Position numbers and translations under genes: made by a program. Positions 33,260 through 42,007 of a DNA stretch of 64,000 bases are shown here, piece after piece (position 1 is the stretch's first letter; every line of letters starts with the position of its first letter). This stretch comes from Candidatus Thioglobus sp. NP1 (lineage in GTDB: Bacteria; Pseudomonadota; Gammaproteobacteria; PS1; Pseudothioglobaceae), in the NCBI RefSeq assembly GCF_003326015.1, contig NZ_CP023860.1:1364001-1428000 (forward strand), given 5' to 3'. Under the pieces are notes generated by a model that saw only the letters and a program-made list of their open reading frames with translations, did not search any database and had not been told where the DNA came from.

Positions 33260-33704
33260 TTTTATGATTTTAGATTAAGAATAATATTGTTAGATTAAAT
33301 TTTTTTTTGAAACACTATTCTAATCTAACAATAATAAAAAATACTAAATTTCAAATTTAACTCAGCTTCCTCGATTCACTAGTTAGCTAAAAAGGTGGTT
33401 GCCCCCTTATCTATAGCCATTTTTTTATTATAAAAAACGCACCTTTTTGCCTGCTCTTGAGTGTATTTTGAACTATAAAAGTGACTTTAATTCTGTATAC
33501 TACCCATTGATTATTTATGGACTGATTGTCCTTTTTTAATTGTAGGTATGGGCTTTGTGTATTTGTATCCTTTAAGTCAGCAAAGGGTCGCGCAAAGAAG
33601 TGAAGCTAGAGCCCCAGATTGTGCTTCCAGTTGTTGTGGGTTTAAACCCCGTTTTTCGCCCCACTTCTTATTAGGATCTAGATTAATAAAAAAGAGACTT
33701 TCAA
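33260..33704 (+). other. 445-bp gene-free region with inverted repeats and a tRNA fragment
   Basis: No convincing reading frame. It contains a perfect 12-bp inverted repeat ATTGTTAGATTA/TAATCTAACAAT (33286-33297 and 33321-33332), just upstream of the TPR-methyltransferase start, with a T-run in the loop. It also holds a 9-bp inverted repeat AAAAAGGTG/CACCTTTTT (33389-33397 and 33440-33448) and the decayed tRNA-His copy near its right end. It looks like degraded junction DNA plus the promoter region of the minus-strand gene. Confidence 0.6.
33607..33675 (+). pseudogene. decayed 3' fragment of tRNA-His (possible attachment site)
   Basis: Aligns without gaps to 30428-30496 (tRNA-His from the D-arm end through CCA plus 12 downstream bases), with 59 of 69 positions identical. 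Nine of the ten differences are G-to-A or C-to-T, i.e. toward AT. The 5' third of the tRNA is missing, two anticodon-stem pairs are broken and the T loop is TTTAAAC, so it is not functional. The arrangement (one whole tRNA, one 3' fragment as direct repeats) is that of attL/attR of an element integrated in a tRNA gene. Confidence 0.85.
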
Positions 33705-34649
33705 TTGATAAAAAAAATACTCAATGACAATCAAATAGTCAGATTTTTTAAATTACAAAGCTTTCAATCTAAAGCAATAACTTTAAATATCTTATCCATA
33801 GTTTTTTTTTCCATAATGGTTATTTTTATTCGAAAGGCAGCAGAAAACCTTCATATTCTTGAAGTTGTTTTTTTCAGAAACCTTTTAGCTTTTGTAGTGA
33901 TGATTCCAATATTAAAATCTACAGGCCTTTCTGCTATAAAAATGAATAATACTAAATTATTTTTTATGAGAGGTTTTTTTGGTGCTATTGGAATGCTTGC
34001 AGGCTTTACCTGCTTAACTTTAATACCGCTTGCTCAAGCTACTGCAATTAGCTTCTCAAAACCAATATTTATAACAATTGGCGCTACTATTTTTTTAGGT
34101 GAAATAATTAAAGCCAGAAGAATTGCCGCAATCATTATTGGCATTATTGGAATGCTAATAATTGTTCAACCCGGGGTCAATACATTTTCGTTTGGAATAA
34201 TACTTGCGATAATTGCAGCTTTAGCTCACTCAATGAACGCCTTAATTGTTAAAAAACTTACTCTCACTGACACCCCTCAAGCAATTATTACATGGATGGT
34301 AATAATTCTTATTCCTATTACTTTTATTCCAGCTATTCCAGTATGGGAGTGGCCAAGTTTAGAGACTTGGCTATACCTTTGGGGAATTGGCATTGTAGGA
34401 ACTCTTGCACATTTCACATGGACTAAATCCTACTCTATGGCTGAAATTACCAGTCTGGAACCAGTTGAATTTATAAAATTGCCAATTATGGCTCTATTTG
34501 GATGGATGATTTTTTCAGAAATTCCAGGTACTTGGACTTGGATTGGAGGGTTGATAATATTTATATCAACAATATACATAAGTCATCGAGAGTCAAAGGC
34601 TTCAAACTCTCTTAAGCCAAATGATGGCGCTCAAGAGCCAAAACTTTGA
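33705..34649 (+). CDS. EamA/DMT-superfamily transporter
   Basis: 314 residues, about ten hydrophobic segments in two EamA repeats, inner membrane. The start is TTG at 33705, since no ATG lies in frame before the first helix; AAAGAGAC upstream may serve as ribosome site. Motifs such as RNLLAFVVMIPIL, AHSMNALIVKKL and SLEPVEFIKLPIMALFGW fit the family. Substrate unknown. It begins about 30 bp after the tRNA-His fragment, so it marks the right flank of the possible island. Confidence 0.85.
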   Translation: MIKKILNDNQIVRFFKLQSFQSKAITLNILSIVFFSIMVIFIRKAAENLHILEVVFFRNLLAFVVMIPILKSTGLSAIKMNNTKLFFMRGFFGAIGMLAGFTCLTLIPLAQATAISFSKPIFITIGATIFLGEIIKARRIAAIIIGIIGMLIIVQPGVNTFSFGIILAIIAALAHSMNALIVKKLTLTDTPQAIITWMVIILIPITFIPAIPVWEWPSLETWLYLWGIGIVGTLAHFTWTKSYSMAEITSLEPVEFIKLPIMALFGWMIFSEIPGTWTWIGGLIIFISTIYISHRESKASNSLKPNDGAQEPKL

Positions 34650-34729
34650 TAGCTCTTAATCCTGTATTTTTTATAAGTTGAACTATAATTGGTATACTAG
34701 TTTGAGATTAAATTTAAATTGCAATTAAC

Positions 34730-35146
34730 ATGACTTCTTACAAAGTATTTGAACATCAAAAAAAATCCCTTAAAATTGTAAAAGTCGGCTTTGCTTGGTT
34801 AGCACCCTTCAACCCTATTTGGCCATTATTTAGAGGTTTATGGCTCATTTTTGTTTCATACATTTTTGTAATTCTTATTCTTGCGGGCATTGACTTTGAG
34901 CTATACGGGTTTGATGGCTATATAGATATTAAAAATTCTAATAATTTACAATTAGTTTTTTTTATTATCCAAATTGTTTTATTAATATCTCCTGGATTTA
35001 AAGGAAATAAATGGACCGAAAATAATTTAATAAAAAAGGGTTATGTTTTTTCATATGCAATAAAGGCTACAAATATAAAACATGCTTTTGAATTAATTAG
35101 TAATGAAGAGACTAATAAAGAAAATATCGAAAAGGAATCAACTTAG
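34730..35146 (+). CDS. DUF2628 family membrane protein
   Basis: 138 residues. The N-terminal pattern (Y-KVFEHQ, then VGFAWLAPFNPIWPLFRGLW) and the later GNKWTENNLIKKGY motif match the DUF2628 family of small inner-membrane proteins of unknown function. Two to three hydrophobic segments are visible. A terminator follows immediately. Confidence 0.72.
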   Translation: MTSYKVFEHQKKSLKIVKVGFAWLAPFNPIWPLFRGLWLIFVSYIFVILILAGIDFELYGFDGYIDIKNSNNLQLVFFIIQIVLLISPGFKGNKWTENNLIKKGYVFSYAIKATNIKHAFELISNEETNKENIEKEST

Positions 35147-35149
35147 TGC

Positions 35150-35196
35150 AAAAAAAATCCCACACAAGTTGATTAAAACTTAAAGTGGGAATTTTT
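35150..35196 (+). terminator. bidirectional terminator between convergent genes
   Basis: Stem TCCCAC (35158-35163)/GTGGGA (35185-35190), with inner AAGTT/AACTT pairing, flanked by an A-run on the left and TTTTT on the right. It serves the DUF2628 gene (plus) and the small lipoprotein gene (minus). Confidence 0.75.
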
Positions 35197-35210
35197 AATA
35201 AATCAAGTTT

Positions 35211-35357
35211 TTAAAAAATACTTGTTATTGCACCCCAAATACCACCAACTACTGATCCAACTCCATTAACTGCTGCTGCAGGAACTGCCATAACAGTATC
35301 CATACAACCACTTGCTAATAATGCCACTACAGCAATAAACAAAAATCTTAATTTCAT
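35211..35357 (-). CDS. small lipoprotein (48 aa)
   Basis: Short minus-strand gene, below usual length cutoffs: MKLRFLFIAVVALLASGCMD... with a clean lipobox LASG-C (cysteine at residue 18). The mature part of about 30 residues contains a glycine-zipper-like GVGSVVGGIWGAI. A good ribosome site (AGGAGA, 7-8 nt before ATG) supports translation and a terminator lies downstream. Size and layout recall entericidin-type lipoproteins, but sequence likeness is weak and no function is claimed. Confidence 0.75.
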   Translation of the reverse strand: MKLRFLFIAVVALLASGCMDTVMAVPAAAVNGVGSVVGGIWGAITSIF

Positions 35358-35536
35358 CGTTAAATCTCCTAAATTGATTAAATATTATTATAAAGTACTT
35401 TAAATTAACAAAACAATCAAATATTAACTTTATTCTCCAAAAAAAATTACACTTTGACACATAAAAAAGAAACTTATGCTAAATAAAGCCTTGTATCGTT
35501 ATAATTGATTTAAATAATTTATTAAAAAAAATTAAA

Positions 35537-36043
35537 ATGCGTAAATATTTAAATATAGTTTTGTTTTCTTCCTTGGTACTATTTATTAATAATTTAAATG
35601 CTGATTCTCTTTCAGAAGAGGCGGCAAAAAAAGGGATTAATGAAACATGTGGATTATATTTAAATCAAATTGAAGAATCTTATGGCTTAAATGGCTTAAA
35701 CATAACATTCGTAAATCCAAATAATCCATCAGAATATCCTTCACTTCATATTTCATCTAAAAAATATAATAATGGTAGCTCAACATTTGCTGCAACATTA
35801 GTTCCTGATGGTGAATATTGTTATTTATCAACTATAGTTGTTACTGCAATTCAAAATCAAAGTTGTAATGAAATTGCTGAGCTTAAATTACAAGAAGATC
35901 CTGAACTTCAGTCATCCTCTTACTCGGAGAATGACTATAATATATTAACTCCAATTGATAACAGCTATCAAATTATTCTTACAGCTTCTGGAGAGGGAAG
36001 TTGCACGATGTCAGAAATCAGAATGCTCTGGCCAGGTCGATAA
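35537..36043 (+). CDS. secreted protein, function unknown
   Basis: 168 residues. A Sec signal (residues 1-22, cleavage near LNA-D) is followed by a mature region with four cysteines (C38, C95, C107 and C158 approximately), so disulfides in the periplasm are plausible. No family is recognised. It stands alone, about 100 bp before htpX and 180 bp after the small lipoprotein gene on the other strand. Confidence 0.65.
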   Translation: MRKYLNIVLFSSLVLFINNLNADSLSEEAAKKGINETCGLYLNQIEESYGLNGLNITFVNPNNPSEYPSLHISSKKYNNGSSTFAATLVPDGEYCYLSTIVVTAIQNQSCNEIAELKLQEDPELQSSSYSENDYNILTPIDNSYQIILTASGEGSCTMSEIRMLWPGR

Positions 36044-36144
36044 TTTATAAATTAATTAAATTTAACAAAACTCTTTGAAATTTTATAAATTTTATTTAAT
36101 TCTTTCTATAATATGATTTTAAATTAACAAATTAGAAAATTAAA

Positions 36145-37038
36145 ATGCAAAGAATCTTTCTCTTTTTAGTTACAAATATTGCTATCATGATTATTCTTAG
36201 TATTACACTAAGAATTCTAGGGGTTGAAAGCCTTCTTGCTCAAAATGGTAGCGATTTAAATATCAACGCTTTAGTAATTTTTTCTGGAATTTTTGGTTTT
36301 GGAGGAGCCTTTATATCTTTAGCTATTTCAAAATGGATGGCTAAAAGAATGACAGGGGCAAAAGTTATTGAAAGTGGATCTAATAGTACAGAAAAATGGT
36401 TACTTGAAACGGTTAAAGCTCAGTCTAAAATTGTTGGTATCAAAATGCCTGAAGTTGCTATTTTCCCTTCTCCTCAGATGAATGCTTTTGCAACTGGAGC
36501 TAGCAAAAATAATGCATTAGTTGCAGTCTCCCAAGGCTTACTAGATTCTATGAGTAAAGGTGAAATAGAAGCTGTATTAGGCCATGAAATGAGTCATGTT
36601 GCTAATGGAGATATGGTAACTCTTACATTAATTCAAGGAGTTGTTAATACCTTTGTTATTTTCTTCTCAAGAGTTATTGGGCATGTGGTTGACAGAGTAA
36701 TATTAAAAAATCAGCGTGGTCATGGAATTGGATACTTTGTAACTACAATATTCGCCCAGATTGTTTTATCAATATTAGCCAGTATTGTTGTTATGTATTT
36801 CTCAAGAAAAAGAGAATTTGTTGCTGATACTGGTGGTGCAGACCTTGCTGGCCATCAAAATATGATTAATGCACTTAAAAGGTTAGCACAAAGAGAGCCT
36901 GAACCCCTTCCAGAACAATTAGCTGCTTTTGGAATCGGTGAAAAACGTAAAACTGGTAAATCTCAATTATGGTCATCTCACCCGCCCTTAGAGGATAGGA
37001 TTAGAGCCTTAGAAGAGCGCTCAAAAAACTCTAAATAA
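36145..37038 (+). CDS. htpX: membrane zinc protease HtpX
   Basis: 297 residues (E. coli 293). It is a quality-control protease of the inner membrane. Zinc motif HEMSH at 147-151, third ligand in the REFVADTGGADLAG stretch, two N-terminal helices and two more around 160-210. SSHPPLEDRI closes the domain. It is 4 bp from map and likely co-transcribed with it. Confidence 0.95.
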   Translation: MQRIFLFLVTNIAIMIILSITLRILGVESLLAQNGSDLNINALVIFSGIFGFGGAFISLAISKWMAKRMTGAKVIESGSNSTEKWLLETVKAQSKIVGIKMPEVAIFPSPQMNAFATGASKNNALVAVSQGLLDSMSKGEIEAVLGHEMSHVANGDMVTLTLIQGVVNTFVIFFSRVIGHVVDRVILKNQRGHGIGYFVTTIFAQIVLSILASIVVMYFSRKREFVADTGGADLAGHQNMINALKRLAQREPEPLPEQLAAFGIGEKRKTGKSQLWSSHPPLEDRIRALEERSKNSK

Positions 37039-37042
37039 ATTT

Positions 37043-37828
37043 ATGGCTATATCTATTAAGAGTCCAGAACAGATTGAAAAGATGCGAATTGCTGGAAGAC
37101 TTGCTTCTAGTGTATTAGAAATGATTGGTAAATATGTTGTCGTAGGAGTAACCACAGAAAAACTTGATCAAATATGTCATGACTTCATAGTTAATGATCT
37201 TAAATCAATACCAGCACCTCTTAACTATAATGGTTTTCCTAAATCTGTTTGTACATCAGTTAATAATGTTGTTTGTCATGGGATTCCAGGAGAAAAAAAA
37301 TTAAAAAAAGGTGACATAATAAACATCGATATAACTATTATCAAAGATGGTTTTCACGGTGATACTTCTAAAATGTTTATGGTTGGAAAACCAAGTGTTA
37401 AGGCTTCTAGAATTTGTAAGATTACTCAAGAGTGCCTTATGCTTGGCATCCAACAAGTTAAGCCTGGTATTCACTTAGGTGAAATCGGTAAGGTAATTGG
37501 TACCCATGCAAAAAGTAAAAATTGCTCTGTTGTTAAGGATTATTGTGGTCATGGTATTGGACTTGGTTTTCATGAATTACCCCAAGTAATTCACTATGAT
37601 GATGGAAAAATTGAGCAAAGTCCAATTTTAGAATCTGGAATGACTTTTACTATTGAACCCATGATAAATCTTGGTGGGTATGAGGTTATTACTTCAAAAA
37701 TAGATGGTTGGACAGTTACAACTAAAGATCGCTCTCTTTCAGCTCAGTGGGAGCACACAATTCTTGTAACTGAAACTGGTTATGAAATTTTAACAATTCG
37801 TGAAGAGGAAAAATCTCAGCATCTATAG
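37043..37828 (+). CDS. map: type I methionine aminopeptidase
   Basis: 261 residues. It removes initiator methionine. Metal ligands are the two aspartates in INIDITIIKDGFHGDTS, the histidine in GHGIGLGFHE, and the glutamates of FTIEPMIN and QWEHTI. In many gammaproteobacteria map pairs with rpsB/tsf or glnD; here it follows htpX. Confidence 0.95.
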   Translation: MAISIKSPEQIEKMRIAGRLASSVLEMIGKYVVVGVTTEKLDQICHDFIVNDLKSIPAPLNYNGFPKSVCTSVNNVVCHGIPGEKKLKKGDIINIDITIIKDGFHGDTSKMFMVGKPSVKASRICKITQECLMLGIQQVKPGIHLGEIGKVIGTHAKSKNCSVVKDYCGHGIGLGFHELPQVIHYDDGKIEQSPILESGMTFTIEPMINLGGYEVITSKIDGWTVTTKDRSLSAQWEHTILVTETGYEILTIREEEKSQHL

Positions 37829-37906
37829 AATAAGCATTCGAGTTACATACTGACAAGCAAGCTTGTGCTAAAATAGCACTTTTTCTAGACTAACTTTTTT
37901 GGTTCT

Positions 37907-38524
37907 GTGAAGCGCTTAAGAAATTATTTCATATCCGGGCTTTTATTTTGGATTCCCTTAGCTTTAAGTGTTCTAGTTATCAAGTTCTTTTTAGAAGTTG
38001 TAAATAGTCTTGTTCCTGCTAGATTTCTTCCTGAAGCCTTTTTAAATATTGATACCACTATTCCTGGTTCAGGAATACTTATTGTAATATTAGTTATTCT
38101 GACAACAGGGATTTTTGTAACAAATATTTTAGGTCGTAAATTATTCGCATTATGGGAAAGGGCCCTTAATAGAATTCCAGGCTTTAGAAACATCTACAAT
38201 GCCTTAAAAAAAGTATCTACAACAATGCTGAACTCATCTAGTGAGAACTTCAGAAAGGCATTTTTGATTCAATATCCAAGCAAAGGAATTTGGGTCATTG
38301 GACTTCAGTCAGGGGATTATAAATCTCAAGCACAGGAAATTATAGGTGAAGAGATTATTAATCTTTTTGTTCCTACTACACCTAATCCAACATCAGGTTT
38401 TTTTGTTATGATGCCTATCAAAGATGCAATAGAACTTGATATGAGCGTCGAGGATGCTTTTAAATTAATTATATCTGCAGGTGTTGTCACGCCTGAAGCA
38501 GTGAGTATAAAGGAAGATAAATGA
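37907..38524 (+). CDS. DUF502 family membrane protein
   Basis: 205 residues, GTG start at 37907. Two N-terminal helices (residues about 8-30 and 50-72) and the [18 protein letters not shown] motif identify the DUF502 family; its role is unknown. It overlaps aspS by 4 nt, a pairing seen in other gammaproteobacteria. A TGCTAAAAT extended -10-like box lies near 37867-37875. Confidence 0.85.
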   Translation: MKRLRNYFISGLLFWIPLALSVLVIKFFLEVVNSLVPARFLPEAFLNIDTTIPGSGILIVILVILTTGIFVTNILGRKLFALWERALNRIPGFRNIYNALKKVSTTMLNSSSENFRKAFLIQYPSKGIWVIGLQSGDYKSQAQEIIGEEIINLFVPTTPNPTSGFFVMMPIKDAIELDMSVEDAFKLIISAGVVTPEAVSIKEDK

Positions 38525-40275
38525 GAACACATTTCTGTGGTGAACTTAACAAAAAAAATCTAGACCAAGATGTTACTCTTTGTGGCTGGGTTAATAGAAG
38601 AAGGGATCATGGTGGTGTTATTTTCTTAGATATAAGAGATAAAAAAGGACTTGCTCAGGTAGTAATTAATCCTGAAACTATTGATACTTTTAAATTAGCT
38701 GAAACTATCAGAAATGAATTTGTTCTTAAGATTACTGGAAAAGTCATAGCTCGAGATAATGAAATGATTAATAACAAAATTTCAACAGGTGAAATCGAGG
38801 TTTTAGCAAATCATATTGAGATCTTAAATGCATCAAAACCAATTCCATTTCAACTCGACTCAATGGAAACTTCTGAGGAAGTTAGACTTAAGTATCGTTA
38901 TTTAGATCTTCGGAGGGAGGAAATGCAAAAAAGACTTCGACTCAGATCTAAAGTAACTCACTTTATGCGTGATTTTATGGATAAAAATGACTTCTTAGAT
39001 ATTGAGACTCCTTTTTTAACAAAAGCTACTCCAGAGGGTGCAAGGGATTATCTTGTTCCATCAAGAACACATGAAGGAGGTTTTTTTGCTTTGCCTCAAT
39101 CTCCTCAACTTTTTAAACAATTGTTAATGATGTCCGGTTTTGAAAGATATTACCAAATAGTTAAGTGCTTCAGAGATGAAGATTTAAGGGCTGATCGTCA
39201 ACCTGAATTTACTCAACTTGATGTCGAAACATCTTTTATGAATGAAGACGAAATAACGTCTCTTATGGAAAATATGATAAGAGGACTCTTCAAAGATCTA
39301 GGTGATATAGATTTACCTAATGAGTTTCCAACAATTACTTACCATAATGCAATTAAGCTATATGGAGTTGATAGACCAGACATGAGGATTCCTTTGCAAA
39401 TGGTTGATGTTAACGAAATAATGGAAAAAGTAGAATTCAAAGTTTTTTCTGGACCTGCAAATAGTGAAAATGGTAGAGTTGCAGCACTTAAAGTACCAGG
39501 TGGAGCTTCAATTAGTAGAAAGCAAATTGATGACTATACAAAATTTGTAAGTATTTATGGTGCCAAAGGTTTAGCCTATATAAAAATAAATGATGACGGC
39601 CCATCTTCACCAATTATTAAATTTCTTGGGGATGAGGTAACTCAAAAAGTTATTGATTTAACTGGGGCTAAAACTGGTGATATTATCTTTTTTGGAGCTG
39701 ATAAATCTAAAATTGTAAATGAAGCACTAGGAAGTTTAAGAGAAAAGCTAGGTAATGATTTAAAGCTATTTAATAAAGAATGGGCGCCAATTTGGGTAGT
39801 TGACTTCCCAATGTTTGATGAAGCTGATGATGGAACGTTTAATGCTATTCATCACCCTTTTACAGCTCCTAGCGTTAGTACTGAAGCACTATTAGATAAT
39901 CCTGGAAAGTCACTCTCACGTGCATATGATTTAGTTATTAATGGATCTGAGGTTGGTGGTGGCTCTATTAGAATTCATCAAAGTGACATGCAAAAAACTG
40001 TTTTAAAACTGCTTGGAATTGGAGATGAAGAAGCTAGAGAAAAGTTTGGATTCCTTCTTGATGCTCTTGACTATGGCTGCCCTCCTCATGGAGGAATTGC
40101 TTTTGGATTAGACAGGTTGGTTATGACTCTTAGTAAAACTGAGTCTATTCGTGATGTCATTGCCTTCCCTAAAACACAAACAGCTGCATGTTTATTAACA
40201 GATGCACCGTCTAGCGTTTCTAAATCTCAACTTAAAGAATTAAACATAAAGGTAACTCTACCAACGAAAAATTAA
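38521..40275 (+). CDS. aspS: aspartyl-tRNA synthetase
   Basis: 584 residues, bacterial class II type. An OB-fold anticodon domain ([15 protein letters not shown] near 21-35) is followed by motif 2 [16 protein letters not shown], the bacterial insertion (GAD) domain, and motif 3 [12 protein letters not shown]. It is translationally coupled to the DUF502 gene and lies 2 bp before nadA. Confidence 0.96.
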   Translation: MRTHFCGELNKKNLDQDVTLCGWVNRRRDHGGVIFLDIRDKKGLAQVVINPETIDTFKLAETIRNEFVLKITGKVIARDNEMINNKISTGEIEVLANHIEILNASKPIPFQLDSMETSEEVRLKYRYLDLRREEMQKRLRLRSKVTHFMRDFMDKNDFLDIETPFLTKATPEGARDYLVPSRTHEGGFFALPQSPQLFKQLLMMSGFERYYQIVKCFRDEDLRADRQPEFTQLDVETSFMNEDEITSLMENMIRGLFKDLGDIDLPNEFPTITYHNAIKLYGVDRPDMRIPLQMVDVNEIMEKVEFKVFSGPANSENGRVAALKVPGGASISRKQIDDYTKFVSIYGAKGLAYIKINDDGPSSPIIKFLGDEVTQKVIDLTGAKTGDIIFFGADKSKIVNEALGSLREKLGNDLKLFNKEWAPIWVVDFPMFDEADDGTFNAIHHPFTAPSVSTEALLDNPGKSLSRAYDLVINGSEVGGGSIRIHQSDMQKTVLKLLGIGDEEAREKFGFLLDALDYGCPPHGGIAFGLDRLVMTLSKTESIRDVIAFPKTQTAACLLTDAPSSVSKSQLKELNIKVTLPTKN

Positions 40276-40277
40276 TA

Positions 40278-41246
40278 ATGCAAAGCATAGAAATAGATCT
40301 TTCAATTGAAGATTCGATTAAGCAAGCCTTAAAGAATAATAATGCGACCTTGGTTGCTCATTATTATGTCAGCTCAGATCTCCAAAAACTAGCTGAAGAC
40401 TCAGGTGGAATAGTTTCAGACTCTCTTGAAATGGCAAGGTTTGGGCAAAACTCTGATGCTGATACAATTGTCGTTGCAGGTGTTAAATTTATGGGTGAAA
40501 CTGCTAAAATTTTATCTCCTGAAAAGAGAGTTCTCGTTTTAGATGATCAAGCTAACTGCTCTCTAGATTTATCATGCCCAATAAATGAGTTTTCTGCCTT
40601 TTGTGACCAAAATCCTGATCATGTAGTTGTAGTTTATGCAAATACCTCTGCAGAGGTTAAGGCTCGAGCAGACTGGGTAGTAACCTCAGGTAGTGCATTA
40701 AAAGTAGTTCAGAAATTACATAGTGAAGGCAGGAAAGTTCTTTGGGCTCCTGACAAACATCTTGGACATTATGTTCAATCACAAACTGGCATAGAAATGT
40801 TAATGTGGGATGGGGCTTGTATTGTTCATGAGGAATTTAAAGCTGAAGGTCTTAAAAGTTTAATGAAAATAAATCCAAATGCAGGTGTTCTTGTTCATCC
40901 TGAATCACCTAAAGAAGTTATTGCACTTGCTGATGTTGTTGGCTCAACTACTCAATTAATAGATGCTGCTGCATCAAGAACTGAAGACATGTTTATAGTA
41001 GCAACAGATAATGGTATTTTTCATAAAATGAAGCAAATTGCTCCTAATAAAAAGTTTATCGAGGCTCCTACAATGGGTGAGGGGGCAACCTGTCAATCAT
41101 GCGCTCATTGCCAATGGATGGCAATGAATAGTCTAGAAAAATGTTTAGAGGCACTGAATACAGGAAAAAACGAAGTGCATATAAATAGAAGCATTATAGA
41201 AAAAGCACAACATTCTATTCATCGATTGCTAGAGTTTACTAAATAA
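40278..41246 (+). CDS. nadA: quinolinate synthase
   Basis: 322 residues. It makes quinolinate from iminoaspartate and DHAP for NAD. Cluster-ligand cysteines are expected in [12 protein letters not shown], in [12 protein letters not shown] and in the terminal [20 protein letters not shown] and the [10 protein letters not shown] stretch are typical. It lies between aspS and yebC, where it is not usually found, which suggests a local rearrangement. Confidence 0.95.
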   Translation: MQSIEIDLSIEDSIKQALKNNNATLVAHYYVSSDLQKLAEDSGGIVSDSLEMARFGQNSDADTIVVAGVKFMGETAKILSPEKRVLVLDDQANCSLDLSCPINEFSAFCDQNPDHVVVVYANTSAEVKARADWVVTSGSALKVVQKLHSEGRKVLWAPDKHLGHYVQSQTGIEMLMWDGACIVHEEFKAEGLKSLMKINPNAGVLVHPESPKEVIALADVVGSTTQLIDAAASRTEDMFIVATDNGIFHKMKQIAPNKKFIEAPTMGEGATCQSCAHCQWMAMNSLEKCLEALNTGKNEVHINRSIIEKAQHSIHRLLEFTK

Positions 41247-41266
41247 TTTTAATATATTAAGAAGAT

Positions 41267-42007
41267 ATGGCTGGTCACAGTAAATGGCACAATATTCAAC
41301 ATAGAAAAGGTGCACAAGATGCTAAGCGTGGAAAAGTATTCACTAAACTTATTAAAGAAATAGTTATAGCTGCCAAAATGGGTGGTGGAGTCCTTGAAAA
41401 TAACCCTTCATTAAGGGCTGTAATTGATAAAGCCCTTGCTGCAAATATGAAGCGAGATACAATTGAAAATGCTGTCAAACGTGGCTCTGGAGATTTGGAA
41501 GGTGAAAATTATGAAGAGATTCGCTATGAAGGTTATGGCTTAGGTGGAACTGCAATTATGGTTGATTGCCTAACAGATAATAAAAATAGGACTGTTTCAG
41601 ATGTAAGACATGCCTTTTCTAAGCATGGTGGAAATTTAGGTACAGATGGTTCAGTTTCTTATATGTTTTCAAAGCAGGGTTTCATAAGCTTTGCTTCTGG
41701 TGATGAAGATCAAATTATGGATATTGCTATCGAATCAGGTGCTGAAGATGTTTTAATTAACGGTGATGGCTCAATTGATGTGGTTACAACTCCAGAAAAT
41801 TTTTTTCCAATTAAAGACGCTTTAATTGATGCTAATTTGACTCCAGACCATTCACAAATAACTATGGAGCCCTCAAGCAGAATTGAGCTTAATCTGGAGG
41901 ATGCTGATAAGTTTATGAAGCTCATTGATAGACTTGAAGATCTTGACGATACGCAAGAGGTTTATCATAATGCGGAGATCTCTGATGAATTAATGTCACA
42001 ATTATGA
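41267..42007 (+). CDS. yebC: YebC/TACO1-family regulator or translation factor
   Basis: 246 residues, full length. [18 protein letters not shown] and the [20 protein letters not shown] segment are diagnostic. Members act as transcription regulators or help ribosomes through proline-rich stretches. In gammaproteobacteria it usually precedes ruvC-ruvA-ruvB; here purL follows with a 4-nt overlap. Confidence 0.95.
   Translation: MAGHSKWHNIQHRKGAQDAKRGKVFTKLIKEIVIAAKMGGGVLENNPSLRAVIDKALAANMKRDTIENAVKRGSGDLEGENYEEIRYEGYGLGGTAIMVDCLTDNKNRTVSDVRHAFSKHGGNLGTDGSVSYMFSKQGFISFASGDEDQIMDIAIESGAEDVLINGDGSIDVVTTPENFFPIKDALIDANLTPDHSQITMEPSSRIELNLEDADKFMKLIDRLEDLDDTQEVYHNAEISDELMSQL

Noticed and set aside
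33601-33663. A second functional tRNA-His
   Set aside because: The 5' third is missing, two anticodon-stem pairs and the T loop are broken; treated as a pseudogene/att fragment.
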